Part shown: one piece after another, positions 33,040 through 43,059 of the stretch
How the letters are laid out: every line of letters begins with the position of its first letter
Position numbering within the stretch: position 1 is the first letter of the stretch
Assembly: GCF_003545885.1 (NCBI RefSeq)
Contig: NZ_QHCT01000011.1
Coordinates: forward strand, 11,260 to 75,259
Reading direction: 5' to 3'
DNA: 64,000 nucleotides
Source of the DNA: Leptospira stimsonii
GTDB lineage: Bacteria > Spirochaetota > Leptospiria > Leptospirales > Leptospiraceae
Notes under the pieces: model-generated
Told to the model about the DNA's origin: nothing
The model's database searches: none
Seen by the model: only the letters and a program-made list of their open reading frames with translations
Translations under genes and position numbers: made by a program

Positions 33040-33420
33040 TTGGAAGAGCAAAATAAACGATTAAAAATTATTCTTTCTCATTTTGGCGGGAATCAGACTG
33101 AGTTTGGGAAAACCATTAGTAAATCAAAACAAACTATAAGTAGTTGGCTTAGCGGTAGGTTTACTATTCCTGAGGATTCCGCGATCATCATTGAAATGGT
33201 TCACGGATTTAGGCGTGAATGGATTTTACGTGGTGAATCGCCGCAGAGGGTTCCTGATTTTCTTTCTCGTAATAACGAGCTAATCAAAAGTATCGATTCC
33301 AAAAAAGGTTTGCGAGAATTGGTCGAATTACTCATGCGATTGTCGAAGAAAGAGTATGAAATCGCGCAAAAATTGCTAATCGGATTGGCAGAAGGGAGCG
33401 CCAACCGCAAAACTTTGTGA
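33040..33420 (+). CDS. XRE-like repressor, copy 4
   Basis: A 126-residue protein with a TTG start. [23 protein letters not shown], then [20 protein letters not shown]. The linker [20 protein letters not shown] and the C-terminal helix [20 protein letters not shown] closely match repressor copy 1. No peptidase domain. The palindromes upstream are likely targets. It is the last gene before the exporter operon. Confidence 0.75.
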   Translation: MEEQNKRLKIILSHFGGNQTEFGKTISKSKQTISSWLSGRFTIPEDSAIIIEMVHGFRREWILRGESPQRVPDFLSRNNELIKSIDSKKGLRELVELLMRLSKKEYEIAQKLLIGLAEGSANRKTL

Positions 33421-33541
33421 AGCTATTAAGAGGCTTTCCATTCAAAATAGTATTGTTATGGAACTTAATTAAATATAAAACCTGTGTTCTAAGTAAGTGT
33501 AAATGATATCTTACTTGACTAATTTATTGCAACGTTGTCTT

Positions 33542-33569
33542 TTGGCAAAAGGATTTTGTGATTTATAAA
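33542..33569 (+). promoter_or_regulatory. Candidate promoter of the RND operon
   Basis: TTGGCA and TATAAA are separated by 16 bases, ahead of the eight-gene exporter operon. No other promoter-like pair is as good in this gap. Prediction by eye only. Confidence 0.3.
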
Positions 33570-33628
33570 GTATAGTCGCATCACATATGTGGGCTTCCGA
33601 CTTCGGATCACGAATTGCTCCGAAACAA

Positions 33629-35161
33629 ATGAAATTTTATGTAGTAATCTTTATTTCCGCTATGTTGTTTTCTTTTACATTTGAGATTCATACAAAAGAA
33701 AAAGGGAAAGAGAATTTATTACGACTGAATTTAGAAAAAGCAATTCTAATCGGGATCACAAACAATATTTTTATAAAAAATATTGAAAGACAAAACGAAG
33801 TTCTTGAATTAACGCTCAACGAAAAATGGAGAGAGTATCTTCCTAAGTTAGGAATTTCCTATTTTGGATTAAGAAATCTAAATCAAAATCAAGTCGATTC
33901 GGTTTACAATGATATTCGATTAACCGTTCAACAGCTCCTCTATGACGGCGGTGAGAATTTTAAGAATATCGAAATAGCAAAGTTGTCTGCTGAGCTAAAT
34001 AAAGCCGAATTCAAAATTCAAGTTCGAAAAATTAAAATCGAAATAGTAAGACAATATATGAAAGTTCTTGCTACTAGAGGTAAGTTACTCACTTCTAAAA
34101 GACTTTATAAGAGTTTTAAAAATCAATTAAACGATATTATTTCCGAGTATCGAAACGGGCTAAAAGCCCGAATCGATGTTCTTGAAATCGAACAAAAATT
34201 GAATGAAGCGCAACTTGGTTTGATAAAGGCCGAGAAAGATCATAAGGCAGCGGTCATAGAGCTAAAGTTATTTCTCCAATTAGAAGAGACGGACGAAGTT
34301 GAAATTAACGAAAACGTATTTTACGATTATATTCTCAGTGATCCTTTTCCAATATTAAACAAGGATGAAAGCGATTTAGAACATAACCGACCTGATCTTA
34401 AAAAAACGAAGATTGTCGTCGATAAGTTGAAAGTCGAAAAAGATATAGCAGAAGACTATTGGAAGCCTAAATTTCTTATCGGAGGATATGCCGGTAAAAA
34501 CTCGAACGATACGAATCCAGTAAATCATTACAATTATGGGTTTAATTTCTCCATAGTATTGCCTCTGGGTAGTTCAACGTTCCAAACTCAATCCAACTAC
34601 GGTGTTCAGACTGATGGAACCGGAATTCAGCGTATTCCCGGATATGGTCCTCAGTTTGTCGGCCAAGGTGAAAATACGTTCAATAGTGCGAATCTGCAGT
34701 TGTTTGATAATCTATCCCAATCCCGTAAAATATTAGAAGGCGAGCTAAAGCTTAACGATGCTGTCGCGGCTTATAATATCGCAAAAAAGCAAGCAGCTTT
34801 TGAAGTTGTAAAGTCCAAAGACAAGCTCACGGAAAACTTTTCTGTGATCTATGCGGTTAGTAGAAAGGTTATTCTATCCTTAGAAAATTATAAAATAACC
34901 AAAAGTAAATTTAAAAGCGGCCTTATAAAAAGGACTGAATCGTTAAAGGCTGAATACGAACTTTCAAAAGCACAGGATGAGCTTGCCGATTCGTATGCAG
35001 AATATTTGAGATCTTGTTACGAATATTTCAATGCAAGCGGAAGGGATCTCGTAGATCTTCCTTTTTACAATATCGCAAAAGGGAAAGGGAACAGCATAGT
35101 TTCGCAGTTGATAAAGGAAAATCGTGAAAATTTGGATCTCTTTCCGGAAAGAGGGTACTAA
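33629..35161 (+). CDS. TolC-family outer membrane efflux protein
   Basis: A protein of 510 residues from the ATG at 33629, which starts a clear signal peptide (MKFYVVIFISAMLFSFTFE); an ATG at 33587 would add 14 residues before it. Two TolC-type helical repeats are seen (NEVLELTLNEKWREYLPKLG ... and the matching repeat with YNIAKKQAAFEVVKSKDKL), with GLKARIDVLEIEQKLNEAQL and FKSGLIKRTESLKAEYELSK as the conserved helix starts. It forms the outer membrane channel for the exporter encoded downstream; its TAA overlaps the next ATG. Confidence 0.85.
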   Translation: MKFYVVIFISAMLFSFTFEIHTKEKGKENLLRLNLEKAILIGITNNIFIKNIERQNEVLELTLNEKWREYLPKLGISYFGLRNLNQNQVDSVYNDIRLTVQQLLYDGGENFKNIEIAKLSAELNKAEFKIQVRKIKIEIVRQYMKVLATRGKLLTSKRLYKSFKNQLNDIISEYRNGLKARIDVLEIEQKLNEAQLGLIKAEKDHKAAVIELKLFLQLEETDEVEINENVFYDYILSDPFPILNKDESDLEHNRPDLKKTKIVVDKLKVEKDIAEDYWKPKFLIGGYAGKNSNDTNPVNHYNYGFNFSIVLPLGSSTFQTQSNYGVQTDGTGIQRIPGYGPQFVGQGENTFNSANLQLFDNLSQSRKILEGELKLNDAVAAYNIAKKQAAFEVVKSKDKLTENFSVIYAVSRKVILSLENYKITKSKFKSGLIKRTESLKAEYELSKAQDELADSYAEYLRSCYEYFNASGRDLVDLPFYNIAKGKGNSIVSQLIKENRENLDLFPERGY

Positions 35162-36552
35162 TGGAATTCTCAAAGTTAAATCGAACGTTATTTTTGAATT
35201 TCGTAATCTTTGCAGGTTTCATTTCTTGCAATAACATAAATGATAAAGCCGGAAAATTTTTGCCGTATCTGAATTCGGGAGAGAATCCAAAAATCCTCGT
35301 CTTCACACCCGGTTCGAATGAAGCAAACGTTTCTCCGAATACGAAAGTGCAGGTAACGTTTGATCGTTTGATGAAAATTGATACTTGTGTAAGTTCTCTT
35401 TCCATAAGTCCAAATGTGACAGGCTTTTTTCATACAACACCCATAAGTATTGAATTTACCCCTTCCGCTAGTCTAAATGCGGGTACTTATACCGTAGCGA
35501 TCACGAAAGGTTGTGAATCGGAAGGGGGACAAGACTTAAAAGACGTATTTACATCCCGATTTGCAGTCGGAGCTGCACCAGGAAGCAGTGTTAATTCTCC
35601 TTCCATCCTTGCTGTCAATACATTGCGCGGTAGTTTATCTGCTTGTTTAGCTGGAACGGGGTCCTTGTCAGATATGATCGCGAATGATATTACGGACGGT
35701 TGTCTTGGTACGACAATCAACCGCAATCCTATTTCTATCTTTTTTTCAGAGCCAATGGATATTGCTCTGACTTCGCTTGCGGTTGCTCTATCGCCAAGCA
35801 TTCCCTCGGATTTCGATTGGTCAACGGATGGGAGAACGCTTACGATTACCCCTGATTTACCAAATACATTCGGACAGAGGATTACTGTAAATGTCAGTTC
35901 GAATGCAACGAGCGCTTTGGGATACAAAATGGCAAACTCGAGTTCGGTTAGTTTTGTGGCGGGCGGTATATTTTCATCTCCTGCGGTTCAGGCTATCGGA
36001 CTTGCAAGTCAAGGTTGTGCAAACGCATTGCCCGGGGTAGGGGCAGTGCTCGGGGGAGACTGGACTTTGGGGTCGTGTTTTTGGGATAGCTCCCTAGCGT
36101 TGTTGGGTGCCGGATCTTACAGGTTTAGAGGAGGGGATGACGGAACGGGGTTAGTCGGATCTCCGAACGCGTGCGCAGATGTAAACACTGATAATTTTCG
36201 AATCATCTTTAGCAATTATATGCAAACGGCTGTTACAGCGAGTGCGGTGCGCATTCAAAGAGTGTCACCTCCTCTCACAAATGCTCGAATTGCAACGTAC
36301 GTTTGGTCCGATTGTCAGGCAGTTTTTCCTTTTGGTTGTCGAGCTTTAACAGTTTCTTTTTCAGAACAAGAAGCTTCTTGTAATGGAACCTTATTCGGAG
36401 ATGCTTCTACAGGAGGAGACTTTAATCTTCTACGAACAAGCACGGCTCCCGTCGGATTCCCTCTTTATAACTTAATCGTAGACACTACTGCAAAGGATGT
36501 AAACGGTGCGAGTTTACAAAGCCAGTTCATATTCGGAGTGGAAGGGAAATGA
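35161..36552 (+). CDS. Lipoprotein with Ig-like (Big_5) domains
   Basis: A 463-residue lipoprotein: hydrophobic start, then FAGFISC as lipobox. Two or three bacterial Ig-like domains of the SbsA/Big_5 kind follow: VFTPGSNEANVSPNTKVQVT, FDRLMKIDT, ...YTVAITKGCES; and IFFSEPMDIALTSLAVALSP. Many Cys residues are scattered (possible disulfides). It lies in the exporter operon with a one-base overlap before and a four-base overlap after. It may sit on the outer surface or in the periplasm; its link with the pump is unknown. Confidence 0.75.
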   Translation: MEFSKLNRTLFLNFVIFAGFISCNNINDKAGKFLPYLNSGENPKILVFTPGSNEANVSPNTKVQVTFDRLMKIDTCVSSLSISPNVTGFFHTTPISIEFTPSASLNAGTYTVAITKGCESEGGQDLKDVFTSRFAVGAAPGSSVNSPSILAVNTLRGSLSACLAGTGSLSDMIANDITDGCLGTTINRNPISIFFSEPMDIALTSLAVALSPSIPSDFDWSTDGRTLTITPDLPNTFGQRITVNVSSNATSALGYKMANSSSVSFVAGGIFSSPAVQAIGLASQGCANALPGVGAVLGGDWTLGSCFWDSSLALLGAGSYRFRGGDDGTGLVGSPNACADVNTDNFRIIFSNYMQTAVTASAVRIQRVSPPLTNARIATYVWSDCQAVFPFGCRALTVSFSEQEASCNGTLFGDASTGGDFNLLRTSTAPVGFPLYNLIVDTTAKDVNGASLQSQFIFGVEGK

Positions 36553-37199
36553 AATTTAACAATAAAAATCTGAGCGGTGTTATCGTTTGCTTTTCCTTAC
36601 TACATTCCTGCTCTCTCATACCATTCTATTTTTCGAAACCGCAAAGCGCAAAAGATACGGGAAAAAATGGAGTTGTAGTTATCGGGGATGTAAGAGTTCG
36701 CGATTCAACCGGTGCTTCGTTTGTTCACGATATTTTTCGTGAAAGTTTACAATACAATCTTTTGACCGAAGGATACTCACCGATCGTAATCGATGACGAG
36801 GTAAAAGAATTTACCCCTTTTAAAAATTTCAATTTTATACAAATCGAAGAGGACTCCAAGGATAAACCGAAGGCTAACTTATCAGGCTCAGGACCATTAG
36901 AAGTGGCGCAGGAAAATCCGGTAAGAATACTCGGAAAAACGGAAAAGGAACTTCGATCTTTTCAAGAAAAAGTTAAATACGATTATTATTTGGATTCGAC
37001 TGTGATTCTGAAAGAAGTCGGCTCTGTAATGGAAGGTAAAAATTCCCTACTTATTTTTATCCGAACATACGACAAGTCGGGTAAAAGAATCGGCGAGGTC
37101 GAATATATTACTATAGGCCCGAAAGATAAACTTGATACAGTAATTTCCGAAAGCGTTAAAGAAATATCGAAAAAATGGAAAGGTTTAGCGGGTCATTGA
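36549..37199 (+). CDS. Lipoprotein of the exporter operon
   Basis: A 216-residue lipoprotein with lipobox LLHSC at residues 18 to 22. Then VVVIGDVRVRDSTGASFVHD and FRESLQYNLLTEGYSPIVID, an alpha-beta layout seen in Leptospira lipoproteins that resemble secretion-associated adaptors. Not assigned to a named family. Four-base overlap with the gene before it (ATGA) and TGATG with the next. Confidence 0.7.
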   Translation: MKFNNKNLSGVIVCFSLLHSCSLIPFYFSKPQSAKDTGKNGVVVIGDVRVRDSTGASFVHDIFRESLQYNLLTEGYSPIVIDDEVKEFTPFKNFNFIQIEEDSKDKPKANLSGSGPLEVAQENPVRILGKTEKELRSFQEKVKYDYYLDSTVILKEVGSVMEGKNSLLIFIRTYDKSGKRIGEVEYITIGPKDKLDTVISESVKEISKKWKGLAGH

Positions 37200-37852
37200 T
37201 GAACATTATAGAATCAGCGAAAAAGTATACCAACAAAATGAACGTTTTTCTAATTATAGGAAGCGCGGCAATTATCGTAGTGGGTCTCTATATTCGTTCT
37301 TATTTTCTAGAAAAAGAAATTGCTGAAATCTATTTAGAGGGGATTGCACAATATTCGTCAAACCATCTTCCAGAGGCTAAGAGCGCATTGTTAAGAGTAT
37401 TAGAGTTAGATAATAGTCATGCAGACTCCTTGTTCTTGTTGGGAAAAATCGAATTTTTTTCTAAGAAGTTTCAAGATGCGGAAAACTATTTTGGAAAATG
37501 CAAAATAGAAGATTCAGGGCGGCTCGACTGCTTATTTTGGAAAGCCAAATCCGGTTTTTTAGTTGGTAAACACTATGATAACGTTGAAAGCGAAATCTCT
37601 TTTTTAAAAGCAAAAGGTTTTGAACATCCCGAATTAAGCCATCTGCAAGGAATGCTTTATGAAAGATCCGGAAAGCTATCTCTTGCACTTAAAAGCTATG
37701 AGGAGGCGCTAGGTTTTACCGTAGTCGCGCTTCCGACATTACAAAGATTGGAAGCGATCTACTCGAAAGCCGGATTTAAAGAAAAGGCGGAGAAATACGA
37801 AATTTTCAATCGTTCCATCCGCGAATTTCATGCAAAAAATATTACTAGATAA
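37199..37852 (+). CDS. TPR-repeat membrane-anchored protein
   Basis: A 217-residue protein from the ATG at 37199 (TGATG overlap). Hydrophobic helix at residues 15 to 38 (VFLIIGSAAIIVVGLYIRSY), then TPR-type helix pairs: YSSNHLPEAKSALLRVLELD, LLGKIEFFSKKFQDAENYFG, YERSGKLSLALKSYEEAL, YSKAGFKEKAEKYE. It would face the periplasm and bind partner proteins. Part of the exporter operon. Confidence 0.8.
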   Translation: MNIIESAKKYTNKMNVFLIIGSAAIIVVGLYIRSYFLEKEIAEIYLEGIAQYSSNHLPEAKSALLRVLELDNSHADSLFLLGKIEFFSKKFQDAENYFGKCKIEDSGRLDCLFWKAKSGFLVGKHYDNVESEISFLKAKGFEHPELSHLQGMLYERSGKLSLALKSYEEALGFTVVALPTLQRLEAIYSKAGFKEKAEKYEIFNRSIREFHAKNITR

Positions 37853-37870
37853 ACAAGAAGGATTCTCTCC

Positions 37871-38539
37871 ATGCAAAGATCGCATCTATTCAAACTGAAG
37901 GCACAAAAGATTTTCCAGGATTATTTTAAGAGCACGGAAAGCGATATCATCGAAAATTCAAAAGGATTCCTGTATAATGTATTTGTTGCGCAAGTCGCTC
38001 TTATCCTAATATACTCCATTGGAAATATAATCGTTACCTATAGCGTCAGTTATGACGAGGTAAATGCTTTGAATATGAGAATGAAGTTGCTTTTTGAACA
38101 ACGAGGAGTTTCCCCGTTATTATATTCGATGAACACTTATCCTTATACGATATTGTGGGCAGTTTTTTTCATACTTCTCTATCAATCGTTTTCTATTTTA
38201 ATGAAATACGTCGTGCTAAAATCCTTTTCCGAAAAAGAAGTAAGTCTGAGAAGTCTTGCGGGATTAGAAATCACTTCCTATTCGAGATTTATTCTTTGTT
38301 TATTTCCGATTTTACTCTATGCGGAGTTTTTTCCGGAAAGCTATAAACAAGAGCTACTACCTTTGCTCTTTTACTCTTCGATTTATTTGATAACGCTTTT
38401 GACCGGCGTGTATTTATATGCGGTCAGATACGTAACTCTATCCAAAACGCTTTATTCTCAGGCCATCGGCCGGTCAATATTTACTTTTTCAACGCCTATC
38501 CTGGCAGTATTCTTTCTCGTTATCTGGATAATCCGTTAA
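37871..38539 (+). CDS. Polytopic membrane protein of the exporter operon
   Basis: A 222-residue protein with five or six membrane helices (VAQVALILIYSIGNIIVTY, ILWAVFFILLYQSFSILMKY, LPLLFYSSIYLITLLTGVYL, ...PILAVFFLVIWIIR). The start has a charged N-terminus. The layout recalls Yip1-like membrane proteins, but I do not claim it. It ends directly before the adaptor gene (TAA ATG). Confidence 0.65.
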   Translation: MQRSHLFKLKAQKIFQDYFKSTESDIIENSKGFLYNVFVAQVALILIYSIGNIIVTYSVSYDEVNALNMRMKLLFEQRGVSPLLYSMNTYPYTILWAVFFILLYQSFSILMKYVVLKSFSEKEVSLRSLAGLEITSYSRFILCLFPILLYAEFFPESYKQELLPLLFYSSIYLITLLTGVYLYAVRYVTLSKTLYSQAIGRSIFTFSTPILAVFFLVIWIIR

Positions 38540-39949
38540 ATGAGTTTTAAAAACGGAAAAAAGGATCGGCTCATATTCGGTGTGATCGGAGTTTTCGGTC
38601 TGATCGTATTTTCAGCATTCGTGATTTTTCCAAGAATAAAAAACAGCATTCGATCTGACGCTTATCGAAAGGTCCCAGTAAAAGTCGTTATAGCCAATAC
38701 GGTGGAAATCGCTCCATCCATCGAATCGACCGGTTCCATCGAACCGGAGGAGAAATTGGATTTATATTTTAAGGTTCCCGGTCGGCTTGATAAACTCTTT
38801 GTGGAAGAAGGCGACCGGGTCAAACAAGGGAAGCTGCTTGCTTCCTTAGAAAAATTCAATTTCGACCAAGAGAAAAATCGTTATGAGGCTTCCTTGGATT
38901 CATCAAAAGCAAATCTGCGTTTGGCCCAGGAAAAATACGAAAAGGCAAAAAGGGGTGTAGAGGCTCGATTTATAGAAATTAAAAAACAAGCCGAACTTGT
39001 TCATAAATACAAGGAAGAATATGAAAAGGCCAAAAAAACATACGAGGCTAAGGAAGCGGTTGTAAAAGACGGGGGACTTAGTCAGGAAGAGTTGAATGTT
39101 TCAAGGGTTGAAATGATTTCTCGATCTACGGCGTATGAAAACGGGAAAAGAGATCTTGAAATTCTTCAAATCGGCATGCGCGATTCGGATATCAAAGAAG
39201 CGGGCTTTGAAATTCCCAAAACCGAATCTAAAAAACTGTCCATTTTAAAAGAGATTGGTACGAAAATCGAAAAAGCCGAAATGGATGTCGCCTCTGCAAG
39301 CGTTCGTTCTACCGATGCGCTTTTAACTTCAGCTAAACAGAATCTTAAAGAGTCCGATCTATTTAGCCCGATCGATGGAATCCTGATTCGAAAATTTAAG
39401 ACGAGAGGGGAAATTCTAAGCGGCGCGTCCGCACAAGGACAAGCGGTCTTTACAGTGGCGAAAATGGATAAAGTATTTGCCGTTTACAATGTTAGTGAAA
39501 AAGACTCGGTGAATATTCAAAAAGGTTTAAACGTTGAAGTGGTTGCCGATATTTTCGAAAACAAAAAATTTTCAGGATCGGTCGCGAGAATTCAGGAATT
39601 TATCGATGAAAAAACGCACACCTTACAAGTGAGTGCCAAAGTTTCCAATGAGAATCATTCGTTAAAACCGGGAATGTTCGTCAGAACCAAAACCTTTCAA
39701 GGCAGGAAAGAGAAGATGATCGAGATTCCGAGATCCTGTTTTACGGAATCCTCCGAAAAAGAAGGTTTTGTTTTCGTGATTCGAGGTAAATTCGCTTATA
39801 GAGTCAACGTTACTATTAAAGAAACGTTAGGCGATTCTTTGTTAGTTTCCACAGGTATTCATGAAGGAGATATGGTCGTTACCGACGGAATCTCTAGATT
39901 AAAGGAAGGTTCCGAGGTTGAAATTGAACAATCAAAAAAAGAACCTTAG
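38540..39949 (+). CDS. RND efflux periplasmic adaptor (MFP)
   Basis: A 469-residue membrane fusion protein linking the inner membrane pump to TolC. N-terminal anchor (IFGVIGVFGLIVFSAFVIF), lipoyl/barrel-sandwich start (STGSIEPEEKLDLYFKVPGR, EEGDRVKQGKLLASLEK), a long helical hairpin (about residues 115 to 235), the return lipoyl half (LFSPIDGILIRKFKTRGEIL), and beta barrel (VFAVYNVSEKDSVNIQKGLN). Complete for the HlyD/AcrA superfamily. Confidence 0.88.
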   Translation: MSFKNGKKDRLIFGVIGVFGLIVFSAFVIFPRIKNSIRSDAYRKVPVKVVIANTVEIAPSIESTGSIEPEEKLDLYFKVPGRLDKLFVEEGDRVKQGKLLASLEKFNFDQEKNRYEASLDSSKANLRLAQEKYEKAKRGVEARFIEIKKQAELVHKYKEEYEKAKKTYEAKEAVVKDGGLSQEELNVSRVEMISRSTAYENGKRDLEILQIGMRDSDIKEAGFEIPKTESKKLSILKEIGTKIEKAEMDVASASVRSTDALLTSAKQNLKESDLFSPIDGILIRKFKTRGEILSGASAQGQAVFTVAKMDKVFAVYNVSEKDSVNIQKGLNVEVVADIFENKKFSGSVARIQEFIDEKTHTLQVSAKVSNENHSLKPGMFVRTKTFQGRKEKMIEIPRSCFTESSEKEGFVFVIRGKFAYRVNVTIKETLGDSLLVSTGIHEGDMVVTDGISRLKEGSEVEIEQSKKEP

Positions 39950-39976
39950 ATCCGCTTATATCAAACGACCCAACCC

Positions 39977-42900
39977 TTGCAAAATTTCCTAAAAAATCTT
40001 ATTTCGAAAAAAGCCGGAATTCTCTCTTTCTATTTGTCCTTGATGCTTTTTGGAATCATTTCCCTTTTCGATTTGAAACTGGCAATCTTGCCGGATATTG
40101 GTTTTCCTAAAGTTCAAATTGAAACAAAGTATCCCTACGCGGGGATCGAAGAAGTAGAAGGTCTCGTTTCAAGACCCCTTTCGGAACGACTCTCCGGTGC
40201 AAGAGGCGTTAAACAGGTAACTTCCGTGTCCGAGCCGGGAATCAGTAAAATTACGGTCACGTTCGTTAACAACCAGGATCTTGATTTTAAAATCTTAGAA
40301 CTCCGGGAAAAAATAGAACAGGTTCGGGAAATTTTACCACAAAATTCGGAAAAGCCAGTTCTTACACGTTTTGATCCGTCCAGTAGCCCTTTTTTAGAAA
40401 TGGTATTTTTTCCAAAAAAGGCCGAGGATTCGATCGGACTACGAAAATATTTAGAGAATCATTGGAAGCCCGTATTGGAAAGGATAGAGGGAGTTGCAAG
40501 CCTCCAGATAGGCGGCGGGTACGATCGTGAGATTCTCGCGAAGATCGATTCCAAAAGAATGCTTTCCTACAATCTCTCTCCGGAGGTAGTAGGCAAGAGA
40601 ATTATATTATCGAATCGTAATGTCCCCGCCGGAAGCGTTCCTTCGGGAGATAAAGACGTTCTAGTAAGAGTAAAAGGAGAGTCGGAAAATCTAAGCGACC
40701 TTTCGGAAACGGTCGTATCCGTCGGTCCAAATGGCGAGACTGTCAGACTTAAAGATTTTGCCGATGTGTCGATTCATTACAGAAAAAGATCCGAGAAGGC
40801 ATTGTTCAATGGGAAAGAATGCGTAATATTCTATTTTTATAAAGAGTCCGGCGCTAATCCGATTTCTCTTTCCGGGAAGATTTCCAAAGAAGCAGATTTT
40901 TTATACGAATCATCGAAAGGGGAAGTGGAATTTGTCAGCGGCTACGATGAGGCGACGTACGTTCAGGAATCAATTCACGGCCTCAGGCTTTCCCTTATTA
41001 TTGGAGCATTACTCGCTTTTTTAGTTTGTTTAGGAGTGATCCGTAATTTTTCAACTCCGCTCGTTTTGATTTGTATCGTTCCCGTAGCGGTGCTATCTAG
41101 TTTTTTCCTTTTTTGGGTTTTCGATCTTTCCATAAATATGATGTCTTTGGGAGGTTTAACCGTCGGAATCGGGATGCTGTTCGATAATAGCAACGTGGTT
41201 TTATCTGCCATCGAAAAAAATCATACCGGGAAAACGAATGCTTTCGACGCGGTCGTTTTCGGTTTGGAAGAAGTTTATGTTTCCGTTATTTTAGCGACTT
41301 TATCCACTCTGTTCGTCTTTATTCCGATGATCTTTTTGCGATCCTTTATAGGTTCGATTTTCAGCGAAATGGCGACAGCAATTTCCATTTCCCTTATTTT
41401 AAGTCTTTTGATCTCCCTCACTCTAACACCAGTTTTATATTCTTTGTTTCCTAAATGGACGCCAAAGGAAGGTTCGCTGATAGCATCCTTATTTGAATAT
41501 TTCGCTAGGCTTGAACAGGCTTTAATCCGTTTACAAAGAGATTATCTGGAAATCATTCTTCGTTTCCCTAATAAACTCGTCGTAATTCTAATTGTTCTCG
41601 TTTTTTTATCAGGATTTTCCATCTGGTTTGTCCGTAAGGAAATTCTACCACAAATGAAAACTGGCGAATTCGAGGTTCAAATCAAGTTTCCTCAAGGAAT
41701 TATGAGGGAGCGGGTCGAAGATATCAGTCTAGGAATCGAATCCTATATTAAAGATAAATATCCGATCGAATTGAGCATTGCTAGAATCGGTAAAGAAAAC
41801 GTTTCCAAACATTCCAGCGGTTTTAACATCGATCCGGTTACCGAAATCCGTTTCGTAATTCGAGCTTGGGATGTTCGAAATACGACCGAAATCGTTGCCG
41901 GTGTTCGTACCGACCTCTTGCGCGAGTTTAATCAATTAGAAACCAGCGTAAAATTTTCCGGCGATGTTCTATCCTCTTTGCTCGGAAAAAAGAACGAAAT
42001 CGAAATCGAATTGCGTGGAGAGAACATTTCGGATTTAGAAATGACCGGAAAAAAACTTAGGACTGAAATCGAAAAAATTCAGGGTGTCAAAAAAGTCTCC
42101 GCAGTCCTCGAAGATAAAATTCGATCCTATTCATTACGATTGGATGAATCGAAATTGCTAAGTTACGGATGGTCGGCAGACGCAGTTAGCGAATTTCTTA
42201 AAATAGGTACTTTAGGCGGTTATTTTTCCGGATTGGAGATTTCGGGGGAGGAAGTTCCGATTCGACTCGTTTTTCGGGAAGAAGATATTCCGAACGCACA
42301 TTCATTTAAAAATTTATACATTCCACACTCAGGGAAACTTGTACCTTTGAGTGAAATTTCCGTTTTGGAGGAATCCTTGCAGTTCCGCTCCTTATACGGT
42401 GTCGATACAAGCAGGGCTAATTTTTTAAGCGTTTATACGGATGAAAGCAAAAAAGAAAGCGTAGAAATGGAGACGGCAGGACTTTTCAATTCAAAGAACA
42501 ATCCCGAAGTTGCGATCGACTTTAGAAATAAAGACGATTCCAAAGATGTCCTATTCGAACTCCTATTTACGGTTGTACTCGCTTATGTTATTCTTTATTT
42601 ATTGATCGCCGGTCAATTCGAATCGATTCGAGTCGCCAACAAGATTCTTCTCACGATTCCATTTGTGGTGTTCGGAGCGTTGCCAATTCTTGCCGCGACC
42701 GGAAAATCCCTGAACGCGAGTTCGTTCGTCGGTTTAATTTTATTGATGGGAATTTCGATCGATTCCGCCGTTTTATTTTACGAATATTATATATTAGAAA
42801 AAAAGAAAATAAGATCATCCGAAAAAGCCGCATTTAGCGCGTCCGCGATCATTTTTAGACCGGTAATTATGAATTCCGCAACCACCTTTGCAGGACTTCT

Positions 42901-43039
42901 TCCGGTGATGTTAGAATTGACGCCCGGCTCGGAATTTCAATCTTCAATGGCCACCGCGATTGGCTTCGGACTTATTTTGAGTGTGTTAAATTCTCTTTTT
43001 TGGATACCTCTCCTTTTTGCCAAGGAAGAAAGAAGCTAA
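39977..43039 (+). CDS. RND efflux pump subunit, complete
   Basis: A 1,020-residue inner membrane pump with a TTG start. It has two repeats, each with porter subdomains: KVQIETKYPYAGIEEVEGLV (PN1 start), ASLQIGGGYDREI, then TM2-6. TM4 contains SLGGLTVGIGMLFDNSNVVL; Asp403 matches the first of the two proton-relay aspartates of AcrB, with Asn at the second place. TM10-12 contain LLMGISIDSAVLFYEYY. The substrate is unknown; lipids, drugs or metals are all possible in this family. Confidence 0.88.
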   Translation: MQNFLKNLISKKAGILSFYLSLMLFGIISLFDLKLAILPDIGFPKVQIETKYPYAGIEEVEGLVSRPLSERLSGARGVKQVTSVSEPGISKITVTFVNNQDLDFKILELREKIEQVREILPQNSEKPVLTRFDPSSSPFLEMVFFPKKAEDSIGLRKYLENHWKPVLERIEGVASLQIGGGYDREILAKIDSKRMLSYNLSPEVVGKRIILSNRNVPAGSVPSGDKDVLVRVKGESENLSDLSETVVSVGPNGETVRLKDFADVSIHYRKRSEKALFNGKECVIFYFYKESGANPISLSGKISKEADFLYESSKGEVEFVSGYDEATYVQESIHGLRLSLIIGALLAFLVCLGVIRNFSTPLVLICIVPVAVLSSFFLFWVFDLSINMMSLGGLTVGIGMLFDNSNVVLSAIEKNHTGKTNAFDAVVFGLEEVYVSVILATLSTLFVFIPMIFLRSFIGSIFSEMATAISISLILSLLISLTLTPVLYSLFPKWTPKEGSLIASLFEYFARLEQALIRLQRDYLEIILRFPNKLVVILIVLVFLSGFSIWFVRKEILPQMKTGEFEVQIKFPQGIMRERVEDISLGIESYIKDKYPIELSIARIGKENVSKHSSGFNIDPVTEIRFVIRAWDVRNTTEIVAGVRTDLLREFNQLETSVKFSGDVLSSLLGKKNEIEIELRGENISDLEMTGKKLRTEIEKIQGVKKVSAVLEDKIRSYSLRLDESKLLSYGWSADAVSEFLKIGTLGGYFSGLEISGEEVPIRLVFREEDIPNAHSFKNLYIPHSGKLVPLSEISVLEESLQFRSLYGVDTSRANFLSVYTDESKKESVEMETAGLFNSKNNPEVAIDFRNKDDSKDVLFELLFTVVLAYVILYLLIAGQFESIRVANKILLTIPFVVFGALPILAATGKSLNASSFVGLILLMGISIDSAVLFYEYYILEKKKIRSSEKAAFSASAIIFRPVIMNSATTFAGLLPVMLELTPGSEFQSSMATAIGFGLILSVLNSLFWIPLLFAKEERS

Positions 43040-43059
43040 ATTTTTCGCAAAGATAGCCT

